From: Drosophila persimilis | Taxonomy: Eukaryota; Arthropoda; Insecta; Diptera; Drosophilidae | Reading direction: 5' to 3' | Assembly (NCBI RefSeq): GCF_003286085.1 | Contig: NW_020825312.1 | Span: forward strand, 6,076,001-6,140,000 | Length of the DNA: 64,000 nt | Shown: piece by piece, positions 1 to 15,625 of the stretch | Numbering within the stretch: position 1 is the first letter of the stretch | Layout of the letters: the number at the start of each line of letters is the position of its first letter | Program-made: the position numbers and the translations under genes | Notes under the pieces: generated by a model | Told to the model about the DNA's origin: nothing | Seen by the model: the letters and a program-made list of their open reading frames with translations, nothing else | Database searches by the model: none

Positions 1-1
1 G

Positions 2-1655
2 CAGGAGCCGCACCAGCCACAGCAGCACGTGAGTGTTGCTCAGATCTTCACCTTCAATGAGGCGGCAATTCAGCAGGCACAGCCGCCGGATACCAAAATA
101 GAAGGTGTGGCCACGCCCAAGCCCATCCGGAAGGCCATACAGAAGTCGGAGAGCGGTGATGATTTCTGGTCGCAGATCGGATCACGGGAGACGCTCTACA
201 TGACCAATCGGAAGAAGGCGATTACAGAGCGGCAGGAGAAGGTCCAGGAAGAGAGTGGCGAAGTGGAAGAGCAGCTACAGTCAAGGACTACACCAACGAC
301 ACCTAAGCTCAAGTCCGAACTTCTTATTGAGCTCAAGACAACAGGAGAGAATACAGCTTCTACAACAGCTGCTAAGACGACTACACCAACTTCACCAAAG
401 ATTACAGCAGCAACACCACAAATAGGCGGAGTCAAAACCACTCTGGCAAGAGCAAAAAGCCCACCAAAAGTTGCCCCAGCAACTGATTCAACAGGAGGAG
501 AAAGACGATCAAGTGCAGAAACTAAAAAGACTTCACCAAAGACAACAACAATTACTACAACAACAGATCTAATCAAATTAACACCAGCATTGACAAAAGA
601 TTCGCCAACAACGGTTCTACCCAAATTGACAATCGTTGCAAAGCCTAGAGACTCACCAGTGGCTACACCAACAGCTACACCAACAAAAGATTTACCAACG
701 AAAAAATCCGCAAGTGCTTCAACAACGATAGATGCAACAAAATCAAAACTAACAACTACGCCAAAAGCAGATTTAGCAATACAGAAATCAATAATAGATT
801 ACCCAACGAAAGATTCACCAACAAAAAAATCCACAGCAGCTACAACAACCCCACCCATAGATTCACCAAAAATTACTGCAACACCAACGGAAGACAAAAA
901 ATCAACACCAAAAACCACGAAGGCTTCACCAACGATTTCACCCAAAAATTCAACTACAACGACAACATCAAAGGTGAAATTACCAAAAACTACAACAGAA
1001 AAGATATTATCAACAGCTGTGTCAACAACCAAGACGCCAACAACACCAGAATCGCCAACACCAGCACCAACAACAGCAACACCAACATCAGAACCAACAA
1101 CAACGACAAAAGCAACAGGAAAACCAACATCGCCAAAGACAAAGGTGCTGGCATCTGGCAACGCTGCACAGACGGGCATCCCAGTTGTCATGACAACGAC
1201 AAATGCTGTGGCAAAATCTGCAACAGCAACAACAACAGCACCAGCGACGGGAGGGCCAAAAATAAATAGCGGGCAATCGGCCAAGTCACCTGAACAACAA
1301 CAGGCAACAACAGCCGTCGCCGCCGTCGGCAGCGTCGTCTCAGTGCCAGTGGCAGTGCCTGCCACGAAATTAAATAAAACAACGCACAAGGAACAGAATC
1401 TGCAGCAGCAGCCACTGCAACAACCAGCAGAAGGAGCTGCCGCAACAACAACATTGAGGCCAACGGAAATCAAACCGAAATTTGCGGAAACTGTTGAGCC
1501 AACGGGCAAGTCAAAGGTCCCATCACCGAAAGCGACAAAGCCAAAAAGTGCCGGTAAAACAAATAATGCGGTAAAAAAGAAGGCAGCCACACCAACTACT
1601 GCAGCTGCAGCTGCAACAGCCACTGCAACTGCAACTGCAGCAGCAGTAACATCCA

Positions 1656-1687
<32 letters not shown>

Positions 1688-2792
1688 TCAACAGCTGAGA
1701 GCAATGTGACCCCAATCAATGCCGATCAATTTATAACGCTGGCCCCCACAAAGGCGGCCAAAACATCGCCAGGGAAGCAGCAGCAGCAGCAACAACCACA
1801 GGCGAAATTGGTGGCCACAAATGCGTCATCGCTGGCGGCAGTCGCTGCAACGACAACGCCAACGCCAACACCTACAACAATTGCTCCTGCTGCCACTGCC
1901 ACTGCCGCTGCAGCAACAGCAACAGCGATAACAATAGAGCGATCTGTGGCCAGTGTTGATGTTGCAGCCGCAGTCGCTGGGATCGGGATCGAGATCGGCA
2001 TCGGCATCGACACCAACATCGGCGATGACCGAAGCGGCGACGGCAACGGCAACGCCAACAGCTGCGGCGAAGGCGTCGGCAATAATTTATCAAAGTTTGC
2101 AACAGTATCGAATTTGGCACAGTGTCTGCGAGACGTTGATGCCGAGCTCGAGGACTATATACCATCGTCTGCGGAGAATAGCGACGACGACAGTTCGGAC
2201 GATTACTCCAGCGCGGCCGGTTGTGCGAATCTGAGCGCCAGCATGAAGAAGAAGCAGCGCAAGGAGAAGAAGAAGCAGAAGGCGAAAGGGGCCGCTGCAG
2301 CGCCGCCCCGTTTCGATCCCCACAAGAAGGTCAAAATCGATACGACCAACAAGTGCTATGTGAAGGAGGAGGCGCCCCGGTACCCACTGGTGGCCACGCC
2401 ACGGCCCCTGTGGAAGCGCGAAAAGATCGTCTACTCCGACGAGAACACAGACGACGAGAGCAGCGAGGAGGGCAGCGAGGCCACCGCCGGCTCCCTCGAC
2501 GAGGACAGTGATGACGAGAGCGAGGAGTGCAGCTCCTCCAGCAGCAGCGCCAGCTCCGTGGAGTCCGAAGCGGCGGCAACCAGCAAGAGAAGAACGGACG
2601 AGGCCGATGGAACGACACCGGCTGCCGCTGCTGGGGGCAGCAGCAGTACAGTCACCTCAGCGGCGACTCTGAGCGTGGGTGCGGCATCCACTTCGACATC
2701 CAGCTCGCCATCGATCATACGGATGAGCACGTGCAGCAATGATTCCGGCTTCGAGGGCGGCACAGCACCCTCCAGTCCCAAGAAAATGCTAG
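2..2792 (+). CDS. Large low-complexity exon, 5'-partial, probably a long-isoform N-terminal exon of Pkcdelta
   Basis: An open frame of about 930 codons runs in from the left edge; no start codon is needed and the frame is open from base 2. It ends at a good donor (gtaagg at 2793) in phase 1, and the next acceptor that accepts phase 1 in the right frame is the Pkcdelta C1 exon at 5113. The protein is disordered: a Thr/Pro/Ser/Lys-rich region (about bases 270-1560, many TPTSPK-like units), an Ala run at about 1655-1685, a Gln run at about 1780, a Gly/Ile/Asp patch at about 1980-2060, then an acidic, Ser-rich tail with a patch of Lys (2240-2290) and acidic runs (2440-2530). No enzyme domain is visible. 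I link it to Pkcdelta from phase and position only. It could instead belong to an alternative transcript with its own poly(A), since the frame reads on to a stop at 2905 if unspliced. Confidence 0.6.
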
Positions 2793-5112
2793 GTAAGGAT
2801 CCTTGGTATCCCAGCCCCCATTTGGGGCTCCCTGTACGATCCGACCAGATCCCAGACGGAAAACACTTCTTTCAGACCTCGCCCCCGCCCCTGATGGTCA
2901 CTTGAGTGCGGCACGTGTCGCCTTCGGGTCAGGGCGTACAAGTATTGAAAATGCCAGAAATTTGCTTTCATTTTCAAAATACTCGCACTCTCACGCACAC
3001 ATCGGAAAACGTATAGACAAACGATATAGATATCGTAGACTCGTATGTAGATAGAGACCTCAGGCATGCGGACTATGCCGTAGAAGAAGAAATACAGCAA
3101 AAACATATAAACAAGCCATTATATATAGATCTGAATGCGGCATTTCAGCATTATGCGATCTCTAGAAACCATTGTCCGAATGCTCTGATCGGCGGAGTAC
3201 TCTCGTGTAGTGGCAGATCGCAGAACTTCCAGGAAAATAAATGTCACATGCCTGGGTTTTGGTGTGTTCTAGATGGGAACAATGGAAAGCGTTCAGTGAA
3301 CCCAAACCTGTAGGAGGAACAAAAAAAAAGCAACAAATTTCCTGTTTTCTTTTTTGGTAGAAGTTTTTCGGTAGTATTGGATCTGCTATGCAAATTTTGA
3401 ATGAACAAGGGGATATTTATGTGTGTTCCCGTTTATTTTTTGGAAATTATGAATTAACCATTGTTCTCTTCTACATATTTTCTGATATTTTGAAAAAAAT
3501 GTATATTATTTTATAATGTGTTTTGATTCGAAGAAAGCGCTGTTCAAGCAGTTTAATCTGTATTTTCTTGTGGTTTGTCTTTCGTGAGATGTTTTACGAC
3601 TTTTTTGTAAATTTTGCAAAGAAAGTACCACGTCAATAATTTTTTTTTTTGATTCTCGTATTGCCAGTATTTTCTTCTCGTTTCGAGAAATTCTTCGTCA
3701 TTCAATTTCATAGTAATTCTTATGTTATACAGAATCTACCAAGGGTTTCCATTTGTTTTTTAGTTTTTCCAATTATTGAGTATAGTTCAGATTTGTATTG
3801 CCCTGTTCTCAAGATTTATCTGTTATTTCTGATGATTCTACTGCATAAACGTTTGTTATTTTTCTCCAGGTTTTCTAGGGTTATCTAGTTTTTCAACCAT
3901 TTAAATCCGCATTGTATCATCTCTTATTGTATCTTATTTGTAAGTGTTTTCCAAAGTTTGCATTTTCTGAGATTTAAATACGATTCGCATGGACTTTGAT
4001 TGCATTCAGTATTACATCTGCATTCTTGCCGCATCGTTTGTGAATAGCTTCTCAGACTTCCTCATCGAGACGAAAATTTTACCAAATTAGCCATAAATTC
4101 GGTTAATCGGAGGCAATTTATCTACGATGGAAAGATATTTGATCTTATCCGAGTGGATAACCAATCAACTTCCTATATGTTTCGATTGATTCTCCCTTTA
4201 TGTAAGTTTTTGCAGAGAAATTCTTTGCCTTTGATTACTGTTCGGTTCAGTTCTGTTCTGTTCCGTGCTTGCGTTGCTTCGTTTCCTTGATGTTTGTGCG
4301 AGAATTTGCCAGAGATCGGATGCCAGAAGATCCCAGAGAAAGGGAGGTAGAAAGAATCGACAAGTTGGCATTTTACTTTTAGCCGAAAAACAACAAATGA
4401 AAACAAATTGTTTAGGTCATCGTTGTGTCTGCCTCTGCCTCTGTCTCTGTCTCTACCTCTTGTCTGCGTCTGCCCCTTGTCTGTCTCTGCCTCTGCCTTT
4501 GCTGTTTAACGAATGAAAGCGCTCTCTAGAATGATACAAAATCATATGTATATGTGGATGTGATTATGTATATAGTACACAAATCTCTCCAATCTGCTGA
4601 CTTAACTATGAGCCCAATACAGTTATGAGCTAGAAAGGCAATTTAATTGTAGATTATATAAATAGTTCGTTCGCACTGCGTATACGTGCTGACTACTGGA
4701 TGCCGCTACAGATATCACGTATACGCAGGGTGTGCAATGAATCCCCTAATAAGTGTGAAAAAACAAACACGATTTCCCAATCCACCCACAATCTCCAACA
4801 CTAGCAATGGGGAATGGGGAATGGGGAATAGGGCATTCGGCGGATATGCGTTGGATCTCCTAAATGAGGAGGAGTACTACGCACAAGAACATTTCTCGAG
4901 ACAAGAAAGCGTGCAGCCAATAAATCGCATTGAGTAAACCTCTCCACCTGCTCCCCAAATCAACAATTTAATAACCATTTGTATGCAATTAATTCCCAAC
5001 ACTCTCTCCTCGGATCCAATTCTATACTATGCGATGCGATGCCATGGGATGCGTGGGCATATACTATATACTATATACAACCCGATCCAAATCCGAAACG
5101 CACGCGAACCAG
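2793..5112 (+). other. Intron-like, AT-rich stretch between the large exon and the C1 exon
   Basis: No convincing coding exon is visible in any frame. I looked specifically for the missing C1 half-finger (a Cys-x2-Cys followed by a Trp-Gly segment) and did not see it. A degenerate CTCTGC/CTCTGT tract lies at about 4430-4500. Confidence 0.6.
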
Positions 5113-8393
<3,281 letters not shown>

Positions 8394-8887
8394 ATCTAAG
8401 CCTATCCTGAAACCAACTACACCTGCACCTACACCTAAATCTAAAGCTAAATCAATATCTTAACTAATTCTTTAGAGCAACAGTATTTGTATATGTAAAT
8501 ATTCATTATGAAACCATATTGAAACCATCCATTTCGCTGGGGAGGAGAGCCGAGCCACGAAGGTAGAGGGAACTCGAGGATCGAGGATAGTTTTGAAGAG
8601 GGTCTAATTTTTAGATTAGTTCGAATGTGAGAGTGCACAATACATGGCTCTCTCGAGTATAACTCTAGTCAATACACCTAGCCATACACCTATTTCTAAG
8701 TCTATAAATTCTACTATAATTGTACAGATATCCTTCTCTCTATCATATACATACAACACACACAAACACGTTCACAAATACACGCATACTATATACATAC
8801 ATACATATATATATGGACAAGTTTTTTTTTTGGCAACTTTTTTGTTCTTAATTTTAGTGATACGCCAAAAAGCTCTACGTCTATGAG

Positions 8888-8893
8888 AAATAA
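8888..8893 (+). terminator. Probable poly(A) signal of Pkcdelta
   Basis: AATAAA about 495 bases after the Pkcdelta stop, followed closely by further AATAAA-like hexamers. It marks the likely end of the 3' UTR. There is no direct evidence of cleavage. Confidence 0.55.
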
Positions 8894-8910
8894 AAATACA
8901 AATAAAAATC

Positions 8911-10511
8911 AAATGAAAAGCAAAAACAAACAACCAACAATGCCTCAATCAAATTCGATTGTGATCTGTGGGCTACCGTTAGCGGTACAGTGCGTTTCGT
9001 AGACATCAGACAGTTTGAAGTCTCAATCTCACTTACTGTTTGGTAATAATTCATTCTCAAAGTGCGGGTAGAATATCCTTAAGCAGTGGGACATTGAATC
9101 AAAGAGTCGGAATCGATCCCTAATGAATTTATTATTACCGTGTATTACTTATCGAAGAGATTATCGATTACTGTGAGAATACCTATGGACAAACGAGTAT
9201 CTTAGTAGTAAATAGCTTCACTGCCGCCTTACAGTCCCGAACCGCAACACCGCCCCACCGCATACATGCACCCAAAACCCCTAATACTACAAATGCGAAG
9301 CAGTGAGAGTGGACCCAGTGGAATGATTAGTCAACTGGCAGAACCTGGTTCCAGTGAAAATTTAACAGCTTCACTCCCGCTTTTCCACCGGCGCTAATTT
9401 GCATAGAGATTTTACTTTTTACCGGTACCGGCATACGCTGGGGCGGACATGACATCGGTCTTTGTTTCAATGCTAATGAGCCGCAGAGATGTGTGCGTGT
9501 GTTTGGGCTTTGTTTAGGCCACCATTCCAGGCCGCAGCGAGAGTGGATGGGTCGTTTTTTAATGGGCACTTTAATGGCCTGCGAACCAGTTTGATGGCAG
9601 GCAGAAGGCAGCGGCAGCAAAGAATTATTCTTGTTAACTCTGGCATAAATCAGTTATAAGCCAACACATACGAGTGCGACATTTTATTAATTCTTTCTGT
9701 CCATGTGCTGTGTTGCTCATAGAAATGCGAGTAATACTAGAGGAAATAATAGAGGAAAGAGTCTCTGTTGTGCTCTGCTCTGGCTGCTCCTCTGCTGGCC
9801 GTCAAACAACAAGCCCCCAAACAATAAACGCCATAGCTCGCGGGCCAGTTATGTTTTTATTTTCAATTCAAAGTGTTGGCCAAGCTCATGTACAGTGGGT
9901 CGAAAGTGGGCTATAACTTAACCAGAAATATGTACAACAGCATGGTGCAGAAAATCCTCCACTTATAACATATGAAAGCAGGTGAATTTGGTTTGGTTTA
10001 GCTGCGAATTTAGGGTAATCGAAGTGTTTCAATTTAAGCCGATTTTCATTTACTTGCATTTTCACTATTTTTTAAAAATATATCTCTTGAAAGATACTAA
10101 ATATCTGGTACGATTATTAATATAATGTAAATACCTGGCCCCACAGTGCGGCTGTGGCAAACGGTATTTTCTCTAATTAATTCGTTTTTATGAGCGCAGT
10201 GCACAGTGCGCCAGCTCCACTCAATCCGACTCGACTCGGCTCAGGTCGGCCTGGCTGCCCCGTCAGTCGGCGTGTCGCTGGTCAGTTGGTGCAACACGGG
10301 CCTAGAACGAGCTCCACTGGCTCTCCACAATCCCTGCCCTGATCCCCGATTAAATATCAGTGTTTTTTGGTTTTTTATTGTGCTGTTGTACTGTTGTACT
10401 GTGACTTTTGTGAGTGAACAAAATAGTTGGCAATCTAATCAGGGATTGCAGAACATGATCCATAACAAACAGACAAGGAATCTTCTACTCGTAACTGAAA
10501 AACGTTGAAAA
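8911..10511. other. Intergenic stretch and probable 5' region of the next gene
   Basis: No coding exon is recognised. The part at 9320-9640 is AT/GC-balanced, with TAATTTGCATAG and TTTTAATGG-like blocks typical of Drosophila conserved non-coding DNA. The last ~300 bases before 10512 are probably promoter and 5' UTR of the secreted-protein gene, but no TATA box in a plausible position was found. Confidence 0.45.
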
Positions 10512-11159
10512 ATGCTAAGTGTCAGCGCTTTGAGCCTCGTCAGTCTTTTGGGTCTGGTCAGGGGCTACGGCTATGGCCCACCGCAGCAGCCGCTGCTGAG
10601 GAACATCATCAAGGTGCGGGCCAGCGGCTTCATGCCCTTCGAATCAGATTTCCTGCTGCCTCTGGGTATCCTGCGGCAGCTGCAGGCAACCGATCGCGCC
10701 TCGCGCTTCATCGGCCATCGGCCCAAGAGCAAGCCACAACCCAAGCCCAAAAAGCCACAGCAGGTGCGCCTGGAACGGGCTCATCCTAGGGGTGGCAAGA
10801 CCCAGCATCCCGGCACCCAGATGTACAATCTCATCGACGATGATGGCGAGCTGCTGCTCAATCTGAGAGTCCACAACGAACAGCAGCAGGTCAACCCAAC
10901 AGCCCAGGGCAACCTCCCAGGGAGTCATCAAGCTATCATTCCGGGGCACCACCAGCTGGAGGAGCCATCGCCCTACGACTCGCCCTGGCTGCCATCCAAG
11001 TGGCGGCCAACGACAGCCAGTAGCCTGCTCCTTGGAGTCACCTCATCCTCGCCACGACCGCTGCCCCTGCACCAGTATCTGCGAGGCAGCGGCAGCAGTG
11101 GGAATCGGCTCGAGCAGGACACGGCCAAGCGACGACGATATGACTGGCCCCACAAGTGA
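10512..11159 (+). CDS. Unrecognised secreted protein, 215 aa, single exon
   Basis: The start is the first ATG of the frame, in good fly context (gaaaaATG). The product begins with a signal peptide of about 18 residues (MLSVSALSLVSLLGLVRG, hydrophobic core, likely cleavage before YGYGPP). The mature chain is Pro-, Gln- and Arg/Lys-rich. It has a region FMPFESDFLLPLGILRQLQ that could form an amphipathic helix, a basic Lys-Pro patch (RPKSKPQPKPKK) at about residues 73-84, a short acidic patch NLIDDDGELL, and a basic end AKRRRYDWPHK. No known domain is evident. Basic clusters could be processing sites of a precursor, but no amidation-type Gly-Lys/Arg repeat is present. AATAAA lies at 11299-11304, 140 bases after the stop. 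It is probably a real gene because signal peptide, start context and poly(A) signal agree. I cannot name it. Confidence 0.75.
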   Translation: MLSVSALSLVSLLGLVRGYGYGPPQQPLLRNIIKVRASGFMPFESDFLLPLGILRQLQATDRASRFIGHRPKSKPQPKPKKPQQVRLERAHPRGGKTQHPGTQMYNLIDDDGELLLNLRVHNEQQQVNPTAQGNLPGSHQAIIPGHHQLEEPSPYDSPWLPSKWRPTTASSLLLGVTSSSPRPLPLHQYLRGSGSSGNRLEQDTAKRRRYDWPHK

Positions 11160-11298
11160 GGACCGGCTGAAGCCCCAGCTGAACCGAGCCGAATGCTCAC
11201 CCAAATTTATTTATTCCATTTATAGATATGCATAACACACTGAATCACCCAAAACACACACTCGTACGAGCTTACACACAGATACAATACACAACAAC

Positions 11299-11304
11299 AA
11301 TAAA
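11299..11304 (+). terminator. Probable poly(A) signal of the 215-aa secreted protein gene
   Basis: AATAAA 140 bases downstream of the TGA at 11157-11159, inside an AC-rich 3' UTR-like stretch. Confidence 0.5.
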
Positions 11305-12229
11305 CTGTAAGATACAAAATATACACATATAACAGCGATAAACCAATCCATGAACGGGTCGTTGAGCTACCGCTAATTTGGCTTTGATTATGGTAATTTT
11401 GGTCGATTGATAGTGTTGAAAGTGAAACTGAAGCTGAAACGAATCGAAAGTGCCAAGGGTATGAAGGCAATCGAACGAATTCCACCGTGAATGAAGAACA
11501 TTCACATTCAATTTGCGAATGGAGAACTATCTGAAGCCACTTGTTCCACATATTCCAGAAAATTACTAGTTAATACATACATATATCGTTTTCTTTAAGT
11601 ACAGAATGTCGCTCTGCTTCCATTCCGAGTGTCTCTAGTGGCCGTTAATATGTGTGCTCGGTGTGAGGACTCCTCTGAATATATTTTACTTAAAATCTAC
11701 ATTTTATACACATTACATATGTTAGCAGATCTGTTGACAGAGACTGATTTGATTGATCAAACATTATGCAATTATGTTAAAGTTTTCACTTTCAAGAAAA
11801 TCATATACTATCCAGGTAAAAAAAAACCCATCAACCGGTAAATCGATGAATACTGAAGCTCTTTCTTTCTCTTTCCCTAGCATAATGTGTATAAACCATT
11901 TACATAAAAACTAGCAAACCATTTGCAACAATATTGTGAACTATTTCTGTTGCTCCGCACGATGTCGTTTGGAGGAATGGATTGAAAGTTTTAATGGTTT
12001 TCAGAAACAGGTTTCAGGTAGTTGCATTTTTCCTGATCCGCAATACATACCATCTGACTCATGCTTGAGTTTGAGCACATGCCAATAGGGACATTCTTCA
12101 TCCATATTAAAAATCAGCACTTTCGGATGAGAATATACATATATATATTTATGTATGTGAGCTTATGATTTATACAACTTGTACAATATATTTTATATGT
12201 CGTTTGGTATCGCTGCTCTCAAAAGAAAC
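11305..12229. other. Intergenic, nothing recognised
   Basis: AT-rich sequence with short ATATAT/ACATAC runs. No coding exon, RNA gene or promoter signature that I can support. Confidence 0.4.
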
Positions 12230-12855
12230 GATTTCATAAAAATCGGTCGAACCGTTTGAGAGATTTCATCTGGTTCCATTTTTCCTTCTTTTCTATTCTA
12301 ACACCAACACCAGCCGTTACATCTCGCTTCCCTCCGCTAGGGGCGCACACTGCAGTATGAAGCGTGCGTGTGGGAGAGAGAAAGAGATGATTAAGCCGTG
12401 ATTGGCCACTGAAATTTAATTTGTTCCTTCTGGCTATAATATTGACCCGATCTGATTCAGATTCAGCAGTCTGGTAGATATGGTCATTGTGTGTGACTCT
12501 GGGTTTCTTGTTTTCTCGTATCTTCAAAATTGTAGCTGCCACAGATTTTCGTTCTTTGTGGAGTTGAAGGGGGCGTTGCAAAAGTTTGAAACAAACCTGA
12601 TTCAGTGGAATATCTTGAGTCTAATCCAGATTTCTAACCAAATTTGGTTGCTCTAGCTCTTATAGTCTCTTAGAACTTGGCGTCAACCAACACGGACAGC
12701 CGGACTGTCAGACATGGCTATATCGATTCGTCTATTAATGCTGATCAAGAATATATATACTTTATGGTGTCGGAAACGCTTCCTTCTGGCCGTTACACAT
12801 ATCCACTTCCACCAAAAAGCTAATATACACCCATGCTTATTGAGCATCGGGTATA
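12230..12855. mobile_element. DINE-1/INE-1-like (Helitron-type) interspersed repeat, left end missing
   Basis: The right part carries the hallmark block GCTGATCAAGAATATATATA followed by CTTTATGGTGTCGGAAACGC and a terminus GCATCGGGTATA. This resembles, in reverse orientation, the start of the Drosophila INE-1/DINE-1 family. It shares long stretches with the element at 15626-16579, including AGATATGGTCATT, CAGATTTTCGT and AAATTTGGTTGCTCTAGC. The left terminus TATACCCGATACT of that element is not found here, so this copy is 5'-truncated or diverged; its left border is approximate. It has no coding capacity, as expected for a non-autonomous element. Confidence 0.7.
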
Positions 12856-13286
12856 AAAACAAGATCAAAAATAAATTATGGCTGACGGAAAAGATATGTA
12901 CACATAATCCTTAAAGCAAATTCTTTATACAAATTGTATCATTAGATATGGCCATAAGGTCTAATAGAAACTGCATATATATGGAAGGAGACCATCGATG
13001 GTTGTCATGGTGTGGGCAAGAACTCTGCAAAGAAATAATAAATAAATATGAGCATTAGGTATCTTTTTGTTGATTTCCAAAAATTACCTATTTGCAAGAC
13101 GCAACCACCTTCATCTGACAGGGTAAACACATGCTCTGGGTAATTCCGATATCGATAGGAACCTCGCGGGAGTGTAAAACTGCTATAAAGGTGCTTCAAG
13201 CGCTTCAATCGTTTGCCACTTTATCGTTGACTTAATTCCCAACCCGAACGGATGCCAAATTCTGAATCATTATAATTTACAGATGA

Positions 13287-13292
13287 TTTATT
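13287..13292 (-). terminator. Probable poly(A) signal of the glycine-rich repeat gene
   Basis: TTTATT on the + strand, read as AATAAA on the - strand, about 215 bases beyond the stop codon at 13505-13507. It lies at the end of a plausible 3' UTR. Confidence 0.5.
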
Positions 13293-13504
13293 TTCTCCTT
13301 GTGGGAACGATTTACAACTAAAGTGAGAGGTACAATGGATATTCGTAGAACAGTGTAAAAAAATAACAAATGGGAAGAAAAAAATGTCTAAAACTACTTA
13401 ACAAGGGAGGTGGAGGGGGGATGGGGGACTTCGGGATTAGTTCGGGATCAGTTCGGGGGCTATGACACAGGCCGAATCACAGAGAGGGCGCGCGGGGGAG
13501 AGAT

Positions 13505-14616
13505 TTATTTCCAGCCACCGGATGGGGGCAGGTAGCCCGGCTGGGGAGCCGACAACACAGGTGGCAGGTACTCGTTGCTCAGAGGAGCCGCACCGTGTCC
13601 GTGCGAGTGTCCCTCTTCGTGGATCACCTGGATGGTCTTGATCTCCTCCTGACCGCCAGCGAAGCCGCCGTGGGAGTGTCCGTGATCGTGGCTGTGACCG
13701 CCCTCTTCGTGGATAACCTTAATGGTCTTCACCTCCTCGTGTCCGTGTCCATGTCCTCCGAATCCGTGGTCGTGTCCGCCGGAATAGCCACCGCCGCCGC
13801 CCAGAGCAAGACCCTCCTCATGGATCACCTTCACAGTCTTGATCTCCTGGTGTCCGCCGGAGTAGCCGCCGCCATGACCGCCGGAATAACCGCCGCCATG
13901 TCCGCCGGAGAAACCGCCGAGACCACCAGCCTCCTGGTGGATGACCTTAACAGTCTTCACCTCCTGGTGTCCGCCGGAGTAACCACCGCCGTGTCCGCCG
14001 GAGAAACCGCCGCCATGTCCGTGGGCGCCGCCCTCCTGGTGGATAACCTTGATGGTCTTGACCTCCTCGTGTCCGTGTCCATGTCCGCCGTATCCGTGGT
14101 CGAGTCCGCCGGCATAACCGCCGCCGCCGCCCAGAGCAATACCCTCTTCGTGGATGACCTTGACGGTCTTGATCTCCTGGTGTCCGCCGGAGTAGCCGCC
14201 ACCGTGTCCGCCAGAATAGCCACCGCCGTGACCGCCAGAGAAACCGCCGCCGTGTCCGCCGCTCTCCTGGTGGATGACCTTGATGGTCTTCACCTCCTGG
14301 TGTCCGCCGGAGTAGCCGCCGCCGGAGTAGCCGCCGCCGGAATAGCCGCCGCCGTGTCCGCCGCCCTCCTGGTGGATGACCTTGATGGTCTTCACCTCCT
14401 GATGGCCACCACCGCCACCACCTCCGCCAACGCCATAACTGTAGCCTCCACCACCGCCGCCGCCACCGCCGGAGCCGCCGCCGATGAAGCCAGCCGAGCT
14501 GGTGGCGACCAAAGCAGCCAGGAGACACACGAAGATCTGCGAGTAGGAGAGGAGAGGAGAAACATGCTGAGATCACTCCTTGGATGGTGAGAACAGACTA
14601 GGGGACTCACCTTCAT
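13505..14616 (-). CDS. Secreted glycine-rich repeat protein, cuticle-like, 345 aa, two exons
   Basis: Exon 1 (14616-14611) encodes only Met-Lys, followed by donor gtgagt. Exon 2 (14536-13505) starts after an acceptor at gcag. Together they give the signal peptide MKIFVCLLAALVATSSAG, typical of fly cuticle and structural secreted proteins, which often split the signal peptide after two codons. The mature chain is Gly/His/Tyr/Ser-rich (GGGYSGG, GHGGG) and holds eight copies of a 13-residue unit close to HQEVKTIKVIHQE. Copies 3-4 and 6-7 lie in a larger duplicated block joined by ALGGGGGY..GG.DHG.GGHGHG. It ends SAPQPGYLPPSGGWK. No RR chitin-binding domain is present. A structural role in cuticle or another extracellular layer is inferred from composition. 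TATA and Inr upstream support a strongly, stage-specifically expressed gene. I do not assign a symbol. Confidence 0.85.
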
Positions 14617-14685
14617 TGCTGGAAGTTTCTTGCTTGGGGGGACGAAAACTGTGGAACTTCACGAAGCCGAAGAAAGCGTTGAGTT

Positions 14686-14723
14686 AACTGATGACCAACT
14701 GCCTGCAGTCGGTGGCTTTTATA
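14686..14723 (-). promoter_or_regulatory. TATA box and initiator of the glycine-rich repeat gene
   Basis: On the - strand TATAAAA occupies 14723-14717 and an initiator TCAGTT occupies 14691-14686. The spacing of about 30 bases is canonical, and the implied start lies about 73 bases before the ATG at 14616. The signals are visible directly; promoter activity is inferred. Confidence 0.8.
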
Positions 14724-15625
14724 CAGATCTCCGCTCGATCGCTCTCTGACCGCAGAGATCCAAGGGCTGGCAGAGCAGATGGTTACGAGACGATCACCCG
14801 ACGATGCTCCATCTCCATCTTTGTCTTCGTCTCCGGCTTTCGCCTGCAGCATTCGGTGGCTCGTCTTGCTTTCGTCATCGACATGGGCATCCCCCACACC
14901 TGCCCCGTTCTCTTCGGGCTCCTCTGGAGCATATGGAGCATACGGATTAGAAGAAGTTGCGACAACAAACCAGTAACCAGTGGGAAATGCAAATGAGTTC
15001 AACCCAAAAGGCAAGCGCATTTCCATAATTAGGCCAAAACCAACGACTCTGTTTATTGATCCGCCAGGCATGAACGAATCGGCGTCGGGGCTCTTACCGA
15101 CCTAATGATGGCCCCCGGCCCTGGGCCCGGCCCCCGCCAGGTATTGCAGTCTCGGACCGCGAACGAGTAGGAAAGGTCAGTGCGGGTCAGGTCAGACTTT
15201 CTCAATCCCTAAATGACGACGAGGGCGTCTCATGGAAGGTAGAGAGTTGTGGAAGCGATTCAAATTTCATACCAAATGATCATGATCAGAAGAAGCCACC
15301 AAAGTTTTCCTTTAGAACATCCATCTGAATGGCCACGTGATCTCAAGCTCATCGAGAGGAATACTACTCCGAAATAAATCACTAAATCCTGGTGCTTTAA
15401 TCTCTTCATAGGCAATCTATACAAATCCTTAAGACCGGACGCATACTTTTAGACATACATATAATCGAGATGAATTTCCCAAAACATACGACACCTCTGA
15501 ACTTCTTCGATCTTTTCAGTTACAATACGAATATTTTTAACCTTTCTTCTCAACTTTCTTGCCCCAAAAAGATACAGAACGAGGGGGAACGTTGTGAGTT
15601 GCTGCGGACACCGCAACTCTACGGT
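14724..15625. other. Upstream region of the glycine-rich gene, no gene seen
   Basis: No exon is recognised. This is probably regulatory sequence for the - strand gene. At 15597-15620 an imperfect hairpin, GAGTT..GCGG ACA CCGCAACTC, abuts the repeat element that begins at 15626. Confidence 0.4.

Noticed and set aside
799-1719. - strand open frame of about 300 codons, Val/Ala-rich
   Set aside because: Reverse complement of the low-complexity ACA/ACC/GCA-rich exon; its composition is fully explained by the sense codons.
9390-9405. TAATTTGCATAG, an octamer-like POU-domain site
   Set aside because: A single short match in AT-rich intergenic DNA; expected by chance, so not listed as a regulatory site.
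13595-14590. Long + strand open frame of about 330 codons
   Set aside because: It lies antisense to the glycine-rich repeat gene; its repeated pattern is the complement of the sense repeats, and the sense strand has a TATA/Inr, signal peptide and poly(A) signal.
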